Shown here one piece after another: positions 37,249 to 45,893 of a DNA stretch of 64,000 bases. A program made the position numbers and the translations under genes. Position 1 is the stretch's first letter. Every line of letters begins with the position of its first letter. The stretch covers positions 62,001 to 126,000 of the forward strand of contig NZ_CAMPKE010000006.1 in NCBI RefSeq assembly GCF_946887195.1, in the 5' to 3' direction. The notes beneath the pieces were generated by a model that searched no databases, had not been told where the DNA came from, and worked only from the letters and a program-made list of their open reading frames with translations. This DNA is from an uncultured Halomonas sp. GTDB lineage: Bacteria; Pseudomonadota; Gammaproteobacteria; Pseudomonadales; Halomonadaceae.

Positions 37249-38313
37249 ATGAAAACAATGACCACACGAATCGCCGCCACGCTCGGTGGCCTGCTACTGG
37301 CCGGGGGCGTTCAGGCCCAGGAGAACAAGCTGTATCTGTTCAACTGGACCCAATACATGGACCCCGCGATCATCGAGGCCTTCGAGGCCAAGTACGATGC
37401 CGAGGTCGTGCAGAGCTACTACAACTCGTTGCCCGAGATGTTCGCCAAGCTCAATACCGGCGGGGTGTCGCAGTACGACATCATCGTACCATCCAACTAC
37501 TACGTGCCGCGGCTGATCGAGACCGGCATGGTGCAGAAGCTCGACAAGTCCAAGATTCCCAATCTGGACAACGTCATGGAGCAGTTCAAGAACCCCAGTT
37601 ACGATCCCAACAGCGCCTACAGCGCGCCTTATCAGTGGGGCGTGACGGGCCTGGTTTATAACGCCGCGACGTTCCCCGATGCCCCCAAGAGCTGGTCGCT
37701 GATGTTCGACCCCGAGATCAACCCGAGCTATCCGTTCGCGCTGATGGGCGATGGCCAGGTCAGCATGGGCGCCGGTTGTGCGTATCTCGGTCATGGTTAC
37801 GACTGCACCGGCATCGACGCCTGGAAGGAGACCGCCAAGATGCTGCTCGACACCAAGAACCGCAATAATTTCAGCGGTTTCGTCGAGGGTACGCCGGCGC
37901 TGCAGCAACTGGCCCGTGGCGTGTCTCATGTCGCGATGAGTTACAACGGCGACTACCTGTTCTACCGCGAGGAGAATCCGGAAGCCTTCAAGGACATCAA
38001 ATTCATGATTCCCGACGAAGGCACCGAGAAGTGGGTGGACGTGATGATGATCCCCTCCAAGGCGCCCAATCCCGAGCTGGCGCACAAGTTCATCAACTTC
38101 ATTCTCGATGCCAAGGTCGGCGCGCAGTTGTCCAACTACAACTACTACGCCAGCCCCAACGAGGCGGCGGTGCCCTATCTCGACGAGGTGCTGACCAAAC
38201 CGCCGGTACTGCCCACCGAGGAGGACCTGGCCCGGCTGAGCTTCACGCCGAGTCTCGAGGGTAAGGAGCTGCAGGTATTCACTCAACTGTGGACCGAAGT
38301 GCAGTCGCGCTGA
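37249..38313 (+). CDS. potD: Polyamine ABC transporter substrate-binding protein
   Basis: A periplasmic PotD/PotF-like binding protein of 354 residues. A GTG eight codons upstream is in frame, but the ATG at 37249 follows GAAGGAGA and starts a typical signal peptide (basic MKTMTTR, hydrophobic stretch, cleavage after GVQA). The mature protein begins with LYLFNWTQYMDPAIIEAFEAKY, a PotD hallmark. Whether putrescine, spermidine or another cation is bound cannot be read from the sequence. Confidence 0.9.
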   Translation: MKTMTTRIAATLGGLLLAGGVQAQENKLYLFNWTQYMDPAIIEAFEAKYDAEVVQSYYNSLPEMFAKLNTGGVSQYDIIVPSNYYVPRLIETGMVQKLDKSKIPNLDNVMEQFKNPSYDPNSAYSAPYQWGVTGLVYNAATFPDAPKSWSLMFDPEINPSYPFALMGDGQVSMGAGCAYLGHGYDCTGIDAWKETAKMLLDTKNRNNFSGFVEGTPALQQLARGVSHVAMSYNGDYLFYREENPEAFKDIKFMIPDEGTEKWVDVMMIPSKAPNPELAHKFINFILDAKVGAQLSNYNYYASPNEAAVPYLDEVLTKPPVLPTEEDLARLSFTPSLEGKELQVFTQLWTEVQSR

Positions 38314-38380
38314 TCGCCAAAGCGTCCAGCGCAATCAAGGGGCTGCGGTCGCCGCGCGCGTTATCCCCTTACGCGTCTCC

Positions 38381-38394
38381 TGTATCATTATCGT
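38381..38394 (-). promoter_or_regulatory. Candidate PuuR-like operator upstream of the GS-like gene
   Basis: On the minus strand this reads ACGATAATGATACA. The E. coli PuuR box, as I recall it, is AAAATATAATGAACA, so ATAATG and ACA are shared with one extra base between. A matching ACGATAATGGACA is found upstream of puuA at 43365-43377. The site is also the loop side of a CCTGTA/TACAGG inverted repeat (38379-38399), 40-60 bases before the ATG. Confidence 0.4.
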
Positions 38395-38438
38395 ACAGGG
38401 AGCGGCGAACCGCTCGATACGCCTTGAAGGAATTATGT

Positions 38439-39803
38439 ATGAGTGACTCTCGACGCCATGAGCTCGATGACTGGTTCAGTGCCCACGGCATCACCGAGGT
38501 GGAGTGTCTGGTTTCGGATCTGACCGGCATTCTCAAGGGCAAGATCATGCCCGCCAAGAAGTATCTCAACGGTGGGCGACCGCGCCTGCCCGATTCGATC
38601 TTCATCCAGACGGTCACCGGCGGTTACCCCGATGACGAGGACATCCGCTTCTGGAACCCCTCGGAACTGGATATGCAACTGGTCCCCGATCCCAATGCCG
38701 TGTACCTGGTGCCCTGGGCGGAAGACCCCACCGCGCAGATCATTCACGACTGCTACTACCTGACCGGCGAGCCGGTGGAGTTGTCGCCACGCAGCGTGTT
38801 GAAGCGGGTGCTGGAACTCTACAAGGCGCGCGGCTGGAAGCCGGTGGTGGCGCCCGAGGTGGAATTCTACCTGGTCAAGACCAATACCGATTCCGACTAT
38901 CCGCTCGAGCCGCCGATCGGCCGTACCGGGCGCCAGGAGAGCAGCCGGCAGTCGTTCTCCATCGATGCGGTCAACGAGTTCGACCCGCTGTTCGAGGAGA
39001 TGTACGACTACTGCGAAGCCATGGATCTGGACATCGACACCCTGAATCATGAAGAGGGCGCCGGGCAGATGGAGGTCAACTTCCAGCATGGCGATCCGTT
39101 GATGCTGGCCGACCAGGTGGTGATGTTCAAGCGCACCCTGCGCGAAACGGCGCTGCGCCACAACATGTACGCCACCTTCATGGCCAAGCCGATGGCCAAC
39201 GAGCCGGGCAGCTCCATGCACATTCACCAGAGCCTGGTGGACATCGCCAGCGGACACAATCAATTCGCTGGTGAAGATGGCCAGCCGAGCCGGCTGTTCC
39301 ATCACTTCATCGGTGGCTTGCAGCAGTACCTGCCGTCGGCGATGCCGTTCTTCACGCCCAACGTGAATTCCTTCCGCCGCCTGATGCGCAGCGAGACCAG
39401 CGGGTCGGCACCGGTGAATACCGAATGGGGCTTCGACAACCGCACCGTGGGCCTGCGCGTGCCGGTCGGCGAGCCGGAAGCCACGCGGGTCGAGAATCGT
39501 CTCGCCGGCGCCGATGCCAATCCTTACCTGGCGATGGCGGCGTCACTGGCCTGCGGCTATCTGGGCATGATCAGCCAGATCGATCCGCGCCCGCCGATGG
39601 TCGGCTCGGCCTGGTCGGCGGGTAACAAGCTGCCCGACGACGTCGGCCCGGCGCTGGATGCGCTCAGGGAGTGCAAACCGTTGGCCGATCTGCTGGGCGA
39701 GCGCTTCACCAATAGCTACCTGGCGGTCAAGCGCGCCGAGCACACGGCGTATTTTCGCGTCATCAGCTCATGGGAGCGCGAGCATCTATTGCTGCGTGTA
39801 TAG
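38439..39803 (+). CDS. Glutamine synthetase family protein (PuuA-like ligase)
   Basis: The 454-residue protein has a GS beta-grasp N domain (CLVSDLTGILKGKIMP) and a catalytic domain with the Glu/His metal ligands (VAPEVEFYLV, NHEEGAGQMEVNF, GSSMHIHQSL) and NRTVGLRVPVGEPEATRVENRLAGADANPYL. It probably ligates glutamate to an amine. It is clearly different from the puuA copy at 41958, which is nearer to E. coli PuuA. The true start is the ATG at 38439 with GAAGGA before it, although the frame is open 50 codons upstream. It is followed 47 bases later by puuB. Confidence 0.9.
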   Translation: MSDSRRHELDDWFSAHGITEVECLVSDLTGILKGKIMPAKKYLNGGRPRLPDSIFIQTVTGGYPDDEDIRFWNPSELDMQLVPDPNAVYLVPWAEDPTAQIIHDCYYLTGEPVELSPRSVLKRVLELYKARGWKPVVAPEVEFYLVKTNTDSDYPLEPPIGRTGRQESSRQSFSIDAVNEFDPLFEEMYDYCEAMDLDIDTLNHEEGAGQMEVNFQHGDPLMLADQVVMFKRTLRETALRHNMYATFMAKPMANEPGSSMHIHQSLVDIASGHNQFAGEDGQPSRLFHHFIGGLQQYLPSAMPFFTPNVNSFRRLMRSETSGSAPVNTEWGFDNRTVGLRVPVGEPEATRVENRLAGADANPYLAMAASLACGYLGMISQIDPRPPMVGSAWSAGNKLPDDVGPALDALRECKPLADLLGERFTNSYLAVKRAEHTAYFRVISSWEREHLLLRV

Positions 39804-39850
39804 CGTCAACCATCATCAACCTATGATTACTCAATTCTTGGAGACCAGGA

Positions 39851-41143
39851 ATGCCAGCGTCCGAAACTGCGTCCCACGTGGCGTCTTACTATGCCGCTTC
39901 GGCTAACGAGAGCGTCGAGCGCGCGGCGCTGGAGGGCGAGGTGTGTTGTGATGTCTGCGTCGTCGGCGCCGGTTTTACCGGTATTTCCGCGGCGTTGCAC
40001 CTGGCCGAGAAAGGCCATCGGGTCGTGGTGCTCGAAGCGGCGCGCATCGGTTTCGGTGCTTCCGGGCGCAACGGTGGACAGATCGTCAACAGCTACAGTC
40101 GCGACATGGACGTGATCGAGTCGCGCTATGGCAGCGAAACCGCTCGCGCGCTGGGCGACATGGCCTTCGAGGGCAATCGCATCATTCGCGAGCGCATCGA
40201 ACGCTATGACATCGCCTGCGATCTCAAGGATGGCAATCTGTTCGCCGCCTGCAACGCCAAGCAGATGCAGGGGTTGATCGAGCACAAGGCCCTGTGGGAG
40301 CGCTACGGCAATCATGAGTTGGAGCTGCTGGGTAGCGATACCTACCGGCGCGAAGTGGGCAGCGATCGCTATGTCGGCGCGCTGCTCGATCACTCGGGAG
40401 GGCATCTGCATCCGCTCAATCTGGTACTCGGCCAGGCCGCGGCGCTGGAATCGCTGGGTGGGGTGATTTACGAGCAATCGCCGGTCACCGAACTGACCCA
40501 TGGCGAACCGGCGCGGCTGCGTACGCCGCGCGGCAGCGTCATTGCCGAGCGCGTGGTGCTGGCCGGTAACGCCTACATGCAGGGATTGATGCCGCAACTC
40601 GAGGGCAAGTCGATGCCTGCCGGCACCCAAGTGATTGCCACGGTGCCGCTGGAAGAGACCCAGGCCAACGACATTCTGCCCACCGATCGCGCCGTCGAAG
40701 ACTCCAACTACCTGCTCGACTATTTTCGGCTATCAGGCGATCGCCGGCTGATCTACGGCGGCGGCGTCAGCTATGGCGGCCAGGATCCCGAGAGCATCGA
40801 GAGCGTGATTCGCCCCAAACTGGAGACCACATTTCCACAACTCAAGGGCATTGGCTTCGAGTATGCCTGGAGCGGTACCTTTCTGTTGACGCTGAATCGC
40901 CTGCCGCAGTTCGGGCGCTTGAACGGCAACGTCTATTACGCTCAGGGCTATTCGGGGCATGGCGTGACCTGCACCCACTTGGCGGGCCGCTTGATCGCCG
41001 AAGTGATCGATGGCGAGAGCGAACGCTTCGATGCCTTCGCCGGCCTGCCTCATCTGCCGTTTCCGGGTGGCCGTCTGCTGCGCGTGCCGCTAACCACGCT
41101 GGGCGCCTGGTACTACCGCACGCGCGATGCATTGGGCGTTTAG
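39851..41143 (+). CDS. puuB: Gamma-glutamylputrescine oxidase
   Basis: PuuB oxidises gamma-glutamylputrescine to the aminoaldehyde with release of ammonia and H2O2. The 430-residue protein follows E. coli PuuB closely at VASYYAASAN, DVCVVGAGFTGISAALHLAEKGHRVVVLEAARIGFGASGRNGGQ, VNSYSRDMDVIESRYG, ALLDHSGGHLHPLN and YAQGYSGHGVTCTHLAGRL. GGAG and AGGA lie just before the start. It is downstream of the GS-like ligase and ends at a strong hairpin. Confidence 0.93.
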   Translation: MPASETASHVASYYAASANESVERAALEGEVCCDVCVVGAGFTGISAALHLAEKGHRVVVLEAARIGFGASGRNGGQIVNSYSRDMDVIESRYGSETARALGDMAFEGNRIIRERIERYDIACDLKDGNLFAACNAKQMQGLIEHKALWERYGNHELELLGSDTYRREVGSDRYVGALLDHSGGHLHPLNLVLGQAAALESLGGVIYEQSPVTELTHGEPARLRTPRGSVIAERVVLAGNAYMQGLMPQLEGKSMPAGTQVIATVPLEETQANDILPTDRAVEDSNYLLDYFRLSGDRRLIYGGGVSYGGQDPESIESVIRPKLETTFPQLKGIGFEYAWSGTFLLTLNRLPQFGRLNGNVYYAQGYSGHGVTCTHLAGRLIAEVIDGESERFDAFAGLPHLPFPGGRLLRVPLTTLGAWYYRTRDALGV

Positions 41144-41149
41144 GTCGAT

Positions 41150-41189
41150 TCCCAAGCCCTTGAAACCGCGAGGTTTTAAGGGCTTGGGA
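41150..41189. terminator. Long hairpin after puuB
   Basis: An 18-base stem with a single mismatch (TCCCAAGCCCTTGAAACC with GGTTTTAAGGGCTTGGGA) and a GCGA loop begins seven bases after the puuB stop. There is no run of T immediately after it, but the stem is strong enough to mark the end of this transcription unit. Confidence 0.6.
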
Positions 41190-41316
41190 TTGATTGTCGG
41201 CAATTGCAAACACCCCTGACACAATATGAAAACACTGTTCAAAAACTAAATTCCCGGATTAACCTGCGTTAAACTTCATCCTGTTTCGTTAGCGAAGAAG
41301 AATACAGGAGTCGATC

Positions 41317-41877
41317 ATGAGCAAATCCATCGTCATCGGTAGCACTCTCGCAGTTCTGGGCCTGGGCGGCTTGGCATTCGGTGCCTATCAGATGCAAACG
41401 GCGCAGCAACCGCAGTACGCTGAAGTGATCAGTGTCGACCGACTCACCGAAACCGTCGAGACGCCGCGCGAGGTCTGCGAGAACGTTGCCGTGACCCATC
41501 AGCGCCCGGTTCAGGACCCCAACCGGATCGCCGGCACCGCGATCGGCGCCATCGTCGGTGGCGTACTGGGCAATCAGATCGGCGACGGCAGCGGCCAGAA
41601 GATCGCTACCGCGGCGGGCGCCGTGGCCGGCGGCTTCGCCGGTCGCGAGGTTCAGCAGCGCATGCAGCAGGGCGACACCTACACCACCACCGAGCGCCGT
41701 TGCCAGACCGTGACCGACTCCGAGGAGCAATTGATCGGTTACGACGTCGAGTACACGATCGGCGGCGAGGCCTACGAGACCCGGCTGGAGCAGGCGCCCG
41801 AGGGCGATCGCGTACCGCTGCAAAACGGTGAGCCGCAGTGGCAGGCCGCCGCCGAGAGCGACAGCGCGAGCTCCTGA
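41317..41877 (+). CDS. Glycine-zipper 2TM-domain envelope protein
   Basis: The 186-residue protein has an N-terminal signal or anchor helix (SIVIGSTLAVLGLGGLAFGAYQM). The glycine-zipper segment RIAGTAIGAIVGGVLGNQIGDGSGQKIATAAGAVAGGFAGREV is near residues 70-110. A C-terminal part holds two conserved-looking cysteines (REVCENV, ERRCQTV). This resembles the SlyB/PcpY/Rick-type outer-membrane proteins with unknown or stress-related functions. It is a single gene with its own ribosome binding site (CAGGAG) and strong terminator, apparently unrelated to the polyamine genes around it. Confidence 0.82.
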   Translation: MSKSIVIGSTLAVLGLGGLAFGAYQMQTAQQPQYAEVISVDRLTETVETPREVCENVAVTHQRPVQDPNRIAGTAIGAIVGGVLGNQIGDGSGQKIATAAGAVAGGFAGREVQQRMQQGDTYTTTERRCQTVTDSEEQLIGYDVEYTIGGEAYETRLEQAPEGDRVPLQNGEPQWQAAAESDSASS

Positions 41878-41898
41878 CGCGTACGTTTTATGGCTGAT

Positions 41899-41941
41899 AA
41901 CGCCAAGAGCCCCGTCGATGATGAACGGGGCTCTTGGCGTT
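41899..41941. terminator. Bidirectional terminator between convergent genes
   Basis: A perfect 17-base stem (AACGCCAAGAGCCCCGT with its complement) and a nine-base loop lies between the glycine-zipper gene and the convergent puuA. T-rich sequence follows on the plus strand. This is the strongest terminator in the window. Confidence 0.85.
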
Positions 41942-41957
41942 TGGTTGGCAATGGCAT

Positions 41958-43337
41958 CTACACGTGACGCAGATACCAGTCATACTCCAGCGAACTGACG
42001 GTCTGCATGGTCTGAGCCCGTTCGCCGAGCCGGTTGGCGTGATAGACGTGATGGAAATCCCGGCCCAGTGATTCTTCCAGCACCTCGCTCGCTGCGAACA
42101 GATCGAGCGCTTGCTGCCAGCTATTGGTCAACGTCGGTTCGAGCTGCTCATAGGCATTGCCCTCGATCGGCGTCGGCGGCGTCAGTTCGTTGTTCAGGCC
42201 GTGCAGGACCGAAGCCAGCAGCGTCGCCAGTAGCAGGTAGGGGTTGGCATCGGCGCCGGCAACGCGATGCTCGATGCGTCGCGCGGCGTTGGGGCCCGAG
42301 GGAATGCGCACCGCCACCGAACGATTGTCATAGCCCCAGGACGGCGCCATCGGCACGTAGAGGCCCGGCTGGAAGCGCCGGAACGAGTTGAGGTTGGGCG
42401 CGAAGATCGCCATCGAGGCCGGCATCAGCTCCAGCAGGCCGGCAATCGCCTGCTTCAGTGCCGGTGTACCCAGCGGGTCTTCGTCGTCGTTGGAGAAGAT
42501 ATTGCGCTTCTCGCTGTCGATCAGGCTGATGTGTACGTGGGCGCCGCTGCCGGCCTCGTTGCCGTAGGGCTTGGCCATGAACGTGGCCTCGAAACCGTGA
42601 TTGAGGGCCACGCCCTTGATCAAGCGCTTGAGCAGCACGGCACTATCGCAGGCTTTGAGTGCATCGTCGCAGTGAATCAGGTTGATCTCGAATTGCCCCG
42701 GTGCGCACTCCTTGAGCGCGGTATCCAAGGGCAGTTGCTGCTCGATGGCGGCCTGCTGGATCTCCTCGAGGAAATCGGCATACTCATCGAGTTCGTTGAT
42801 CGAATAGAGCTGGCTCTGCGTGGCGCGCTCGCCGGTGCCGGGCGAGCAGGGCGGCTGGGCCAGGCCCAGATCGTCGCGACGCCGATCGACCAGGTAGAAT
42901 TCGAGTTCCAGCGCGACCACCGGCGTCAGACCGCGGGCGGTGAACCCGGCCAACACCCGGCCCAGTACCTGGCGCGGGTCGGCGAAGAAAGGCCGACCGT
43001 CGATTTCCTGCATGGTCATCAATAGCTGGGCCTGACGTCCCTCGCGTAGCCAGGGTGTCGGCATCAGCGTACCGGGGAGCGGGCGGCAAACCCGGTCGCT
43101 ATCGCCGGTCGCCAACCCCAGCCCGGTCTCTTCGATGGTATTGCCATTGATATCGAGTGCGAACACTGACGCCGGCAAGTTGATGCCGTTGCGATACGCT
43201 CTGATGAGATTGTCGCGGGGAATGCGCTTGCCGCGTAGCACACCGTTCAGATCGCTGATCAGCAGATCGAAGCTTTCGATATCCGGGTAACGCTCGAGAA
43301 AGGCCCGGGCTTCGGCTTGGGCGGGTACAGAGGTCAT
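41958..43337 (-). CDS. puuA: Gamma-glutamylputrescine synthetase
   Basis: PuuA ligates glutamate to putrescine with ATP, committing it to the Puu pathway. The 459-residue protein matches E. coli PuuA and the Pseudomonas SpuB/SpuI proteins. Landmarks are LERYPDIESFDLLISDLNGVLRGKRIP, INLPASVFALDINGNTIEETGLG, VVALELEFYLVDRRRDDLG, FMAKPYGNEAGSGAHVHISL and NRSVAVRIPSG...RVAGADANPYL. It is divergent from puuD across a 258-base A/T-rich gap that carries candidate PuuR boxes, the same arrangement as puuA-puuD in E. coli. Confidence 0.94.
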   Translation of the reverse strand: MTSVPAQAEARAFLERYPDIESFDLLISDLNGVLRGKRIPRDNLIRAYRNGINLPASVFALDINGNTIEETGLGLATGDSDRVCRPLPGTLMPTPWLREGRQAQLLMTMQEIDGRPFFADPRQVLGRVLAGFTARGLTPVVALELEFYLVDRRRDDLGLAQPPCSPGTGERATQSQLYSINELDEYADFLEEIQQAAIEQQLPLDTALKECAPGQFEINLIHCDDALKACDSAVLLKRLIKGVALNHGFEATFMAKPYGNEAGSGAHVHISLIDSEKRNIFSNDDEDPLGTPALKQAIAGLLELMPASMAIFAPNLNSFRRFQPGLYVPMAPSWGYDNRSVAVRIPSGPNAARRIEHRVAGADANPYLLLATLLASVLHGLNNELTPPTPIEGNAYEQLEPTLTNSWQQALDLFAASEVLEESLGRDFHHVYHANRLGERAQTMQTVSSLEYDWYLRHV

Positions 43338-43364
43338 GAGATTAACTCGTTGTGCCAGTGTTTT

Positions 43365-43377
43365 TGTCCATTATCGT
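43365..43377 (-). promoter_or_regulatory. Candidate PuuR-like operator upstream of puuA
   Basis: On the minus strand the site reads ACGATAATGGACA, 28-40 bases before the puuA start. ATAATGnACA agrees with the 3' part of the E. coli PuuR box (AAAATATAATGAACA, from memory). The nine-base ACGATAATG is also found upstream of the second GS gene at 38386-38394. Confidence 0.45.
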
Positions 43378-43554
43378 CATCTTTCCGCTGGTCAGCGATG
43401 TTGTCAAATTTTTTACGCCGCCATTGATTGTCGGGCTTCTTGGCGCGTTGCCTGTTTTATATCTAATTAATTGATATTTTTTGATTAAAATGAAAATTGA
43501 CGAAAAAGGGATGGGCATGTCTTGGCAAGTGCGGTTTGCGGCGTTATGTTGAGA

Positions 43555-43563
43555 AAAATATAA
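43555..43563 (+). promoter_or_regulatory. A/T-rich box upstream of puuD resembling the other half of a PuuR site
   Basis: AAAATATAA is identical to the first nine bases of the E. coli PuuR box as I recall it, but the following CACCTTT does not continue the match. It lies 33 bases before the puuD ATG. It may equally be a -10-like A/T-rich promoter stretch. Confidence 0.25.
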
Positions 43564-43595
43564 CACCTTTCCGCTTTCGTTCGAAGGAGCCGCTC

Positions 43596-44336
43596 ATGGG
43601 GGTACGTCCTCTGGTGGGAGTGATTGCCTGCCGCCGCCAGGTCGAGGGCCATCCGGCCCACATGGTGACCGATAAATACCTGCGTGCGTTGCATGACTAC
43701 GGCCTCGCTCCTGTGATGCTGCCGGTATGGGAGGATGGCGTCGACACGGCGTTGCTCGAGCGCCTCGATGGCCTGCTGATGACCGGTAGCTACACCAACG
43801 TCGAGCCGGCGCGTTATGGCGCCGAGCGCGCACCGGAGAACACCCGCGACGACCGCGATCGCGACGCCGTGGCAATGGCGCTGATTCCCGCCGCCGTCGA
43901 GCGTGGCCTGCCGCTATTCGGCGCCTGTCGCGGCTTTCAGGAGTTCAACGTGGCATTCGGCGGCAGTCTCTACCAGGCCGTGCAGACGGTGCCGGGCATG
44001 CTCGACCACCGCGAGCCCGAGGGCGACAAGGCCGAGCAATACGCGCCCATGCACGACCTGGTCATCGAGCCCGGCGGCGTGCTGGCCGGGCTATACGACC
44101 GCCCGGTGGCACGCGTCAATTCGCTGCACCAGCAGGGTATCGAGCGCCTCGGCGATGGGCTGCGCGTGGAAGGGCGTGCGCCGGATGGATTGATCGAGGC
44201 CGTCTCGGTCGTAGATGCCGAGACTTTCGCCTTAGCGGTGCAATGGCACCCCGAATGGCAGCCTGCCGAGCACCCGCTCTACGATGCGCTGTTTCGCGGT
44301 TTCGCCGAGGCCTGCCGGGAGCATGCGGCACGCTAA
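43596..44336 (+). CDS. puuD: Gamma-glutamyl-gamma-aminobutyrate hydrolase
   Basis: PuuD, called SpuA in Pseudomonas, releases GABA and glutamate at the end of the gamma-glutamyl route. The 246-residue class I glutamine amidotransferase-like protein has the nucleophile in LFGACRGFQEFN, the substrate segment LMTGSYTNVEPARYG, NSLHQQG, and the catalytic His in VQWHPEWQP. AAGGAG precedes the ATG at 43596; upstream in-frame codons lack similarity. A repeat element begins immediately after its stop. Confidence 0.94.
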   Translation: MGVRPLVGVIACRRQVEGHPAHMVTDKYLRALHDYGLAPVMLPVWEDGVDTALLERLDGLLMTGSYTNVEPARYGAERAPENTRDDRDRDAVAMALIPAAVERGLPLFGACRGFQEFNVAFGGSLYQAVQTVPGMLDHREPEGDKAEQYAPMHDLVIEPGGVLAGLYDRPVARVNSLHQQGIERLGDGLRVEGRAPDGLIEAVSVVDAETFALAVQWHPEWQPAEHPLYDALFRGFAEACREHAAR

Positions 44337-44474
44337 GCTTTGTCTGAAAAATCGGCGAGCGATGGCCAGACAAGGCAAAAATTGACGAAAAGACGGAGTT
44401 TACGCGTGTAAATGAGTACTTTGAGCCGATTTTTAACGCTGGATGGACGAGCGCAGGCAGTTTTCAGACAAAGC
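44337..44474. repeat. Palindromic intergenic repeat, copy R2
   Basis: The outer arms GCTTTGTCTGAAAA (44337-44350) and TTTTCAGACAAAGC (44461-44474) are perfectly complementary over 14 bases. They differ from the arms of the other copies. The inner part has the shared core (GGCCAGACAAGGCAAAAAT, GGAGTTTAC-GCGT-GTAAATGAG, CCGATTTTTAACGC). The left arm starts on the base after the puuD stop. An open frame running through it into spuC is not part of the gene. Confidence 0.85.
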
Positions 44475-44501
44475 GTAGTCCCCGATCAATTGGAGAAGTG
44501 C

Positions 44502-45893
44502 ATGAACCGGCCCGCCACCCGCGAATTGCAGGCACTCGACCGCGCACACCACCTGCACCCCTTCACCGACTTCAAGGCGCTGGGCGAAGAGGGCAGCCGC
44601 ATCGTCACCCATGCCGAGGGCGTCTACATCCATGACAGCGAGGGCCATCGCATTCTCGACGCCATGGCCGGGCTGTGGTGCGTTAATCTGGGCTATGGGC
44701 GTGAGGAGCTGGTCGAGGCGGCCAGCGCCCAGCTACGCGAATTGCCGTACTACAATAATTTCTTCAAGACCACACACCCACCGGCGGTGCGTCTGGCCGA
44801 GAAGCTCTGCCGGCTGGCGCCGGCGCACATCAATCATGTGTTCTTCACCGGCTCCGGTAGCGAGGCCAACGACACCGTGCTGCGTATGCTGCGCCGCTAT
44901 TGGGCGCTCAAGGGCAAGCCGGAGAAACACATCGTCATCGCCCGCGAGAACGCCTATCACGGCTCCACCGTGGCCGGCATGAGCCTGGGTGGCATGGCGC
45001 CGATGCACGATCAGGGCGGACCCTGCGTGCCGGGCATCGAACACATCCGCCAGCCCTATTGGTTTGGAGAAGGCCGCGATCGGACGCCCGAGGAATTTGG
45101 CCGGGCCTGCGCCCAAGCGCTCGAGGAGCGTATTCTAGCGCTGGGCGAGGATAACGTGGCGGCGTTCATCGCCGAGCCGGTGCAGGGCGCCGGCGGCGCG
45201 ATCATTCCGCCCGAGAGCTACTGGCCGGCGGTCAAGGCGGTGTTGGCCAAGTACGATATCCTGCTGGTGGCGGACGAGGTGATCTGCGGCTTCGGCCGGC
45301 TGGGCGAGTGGTTCGGCAGCCAGCACTACGGGCTCGAGCCCGACCTGATGCCGATCGCCAAGGGCCTTTCGTCGGGCTATCTGCCGATCGGTGGAGTGCT
45401 GGTCAGCGACCGGGTCGCCGAGACGCTGATCGACGACGGCGGCGAATTCTTTCATGGCTTCACCTATTCGGGCCATCCGGCCTGCGCCGCCGTGGCGCTG
45501 AAGAATCTGGAACTGCTGGAGGGCGAGGGCGTCATCGATCGCGTACGCGACGATCTCGGCCCCTATCTGGCCAGCCGCTGGGCGGAGCTTGCCGAGCATC
45601 CGATCGTCGGCGAGGCGCGCAGCCTGGGGCTGATCGGGGCGCTGGAGCTGGTCGCCGACAAGGCCAGCGGGGTGCGCTTCGATAAAGCGCTCGGCGCCGG
45701 CAGCCTATGCCGCGATCTGTGTTTCGAGAATGGCCTGGTAATGCGCTCGGTGAATGACACCATGATCATCTCGCCGCCGCTGGTGATCACCCATGAGCAG
45801 ATCGACGAACTGGTCGCGCTGGCGCGTCGCGCCCTCGACGAGACCGCGCATCGCCTGAACGAAATCACGACTGTAGGGGAGACAAGGACATGA
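44502..45893 (+). CDS. spuC: Putrescine--pyruvate aminotransferase
   Basis: A class III PLP aminotransferase of 463 residues. It tracks Pseudomonas SpuC segment by segment: HHLHPFTDFKALGEEGSRI, ILDAMAGLWCVNLGYGREELV, NHVFFTGSGSEANDTVLRMLRRYWALKG, NAYHGSTVAGMSLGGM, the PLP-lysine MPIAKGLSSGYLPIGG and TMIISPPLVITHEQIDELV. SpuC transfers the amino group of putrescine to pyruvate, giving 4-aminobutanal. GGAGAAG precedes the ATG at 44502. It overlaps puuC by four bases, so transaminase and aldehyde dehydrogenase are made together. Confidence 0.93.
   Translation: MNRPATRELQALDRAHHLHPFTDFKALGEEGSRIVTHAEGVYIHDSEGHRILDAMAGLWCVNLGYGREELVEAASAQLRELPYYNNFFKTTHPPAVRLAEKLCRLAPAHINHVFFTGSGSEANDTVLRMLRRYWALKGKPEKHIVIARENAYHGSTVAGMSLGGMAPMHDQGGPCVPGIEHIRQPYWFGEGRDRTPEEFGRACAQALEERILALGEDNVAAFIAEPVQGAGGAIIPPESYWPAVKAVLAKYDILLVADEVICGFGRLGEWFGSQHYGLEPDLMPIAKGLSSGYLPIGGVLVSDRVAETLIDDGGEFFHGFTYSGHPACAAVALKNLELLEGEGVIDRVRDDLGPYLASRWAELAEHPIVGEARSLGLIGALELVADKASGVRFDKALGAGSLCRDLCFENGLVMRSVNDTMIISPPLVITHEQIDELVALARRALDETAHRLNEITTVGETRT

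Noticed and set aside
36277..38334. Long minus-strand frames opposite potC and potD
   Set aside because: They are antisense shadows caused by the codon bias of this GC-rich genome; their products have no domain pattern and the plus-strand genes are certain.
44412..44501. 30-codon N-terminal extension of spuC
   Set aside because: It is translated from the R2 repeat and is not shared with known SpuC proteins.
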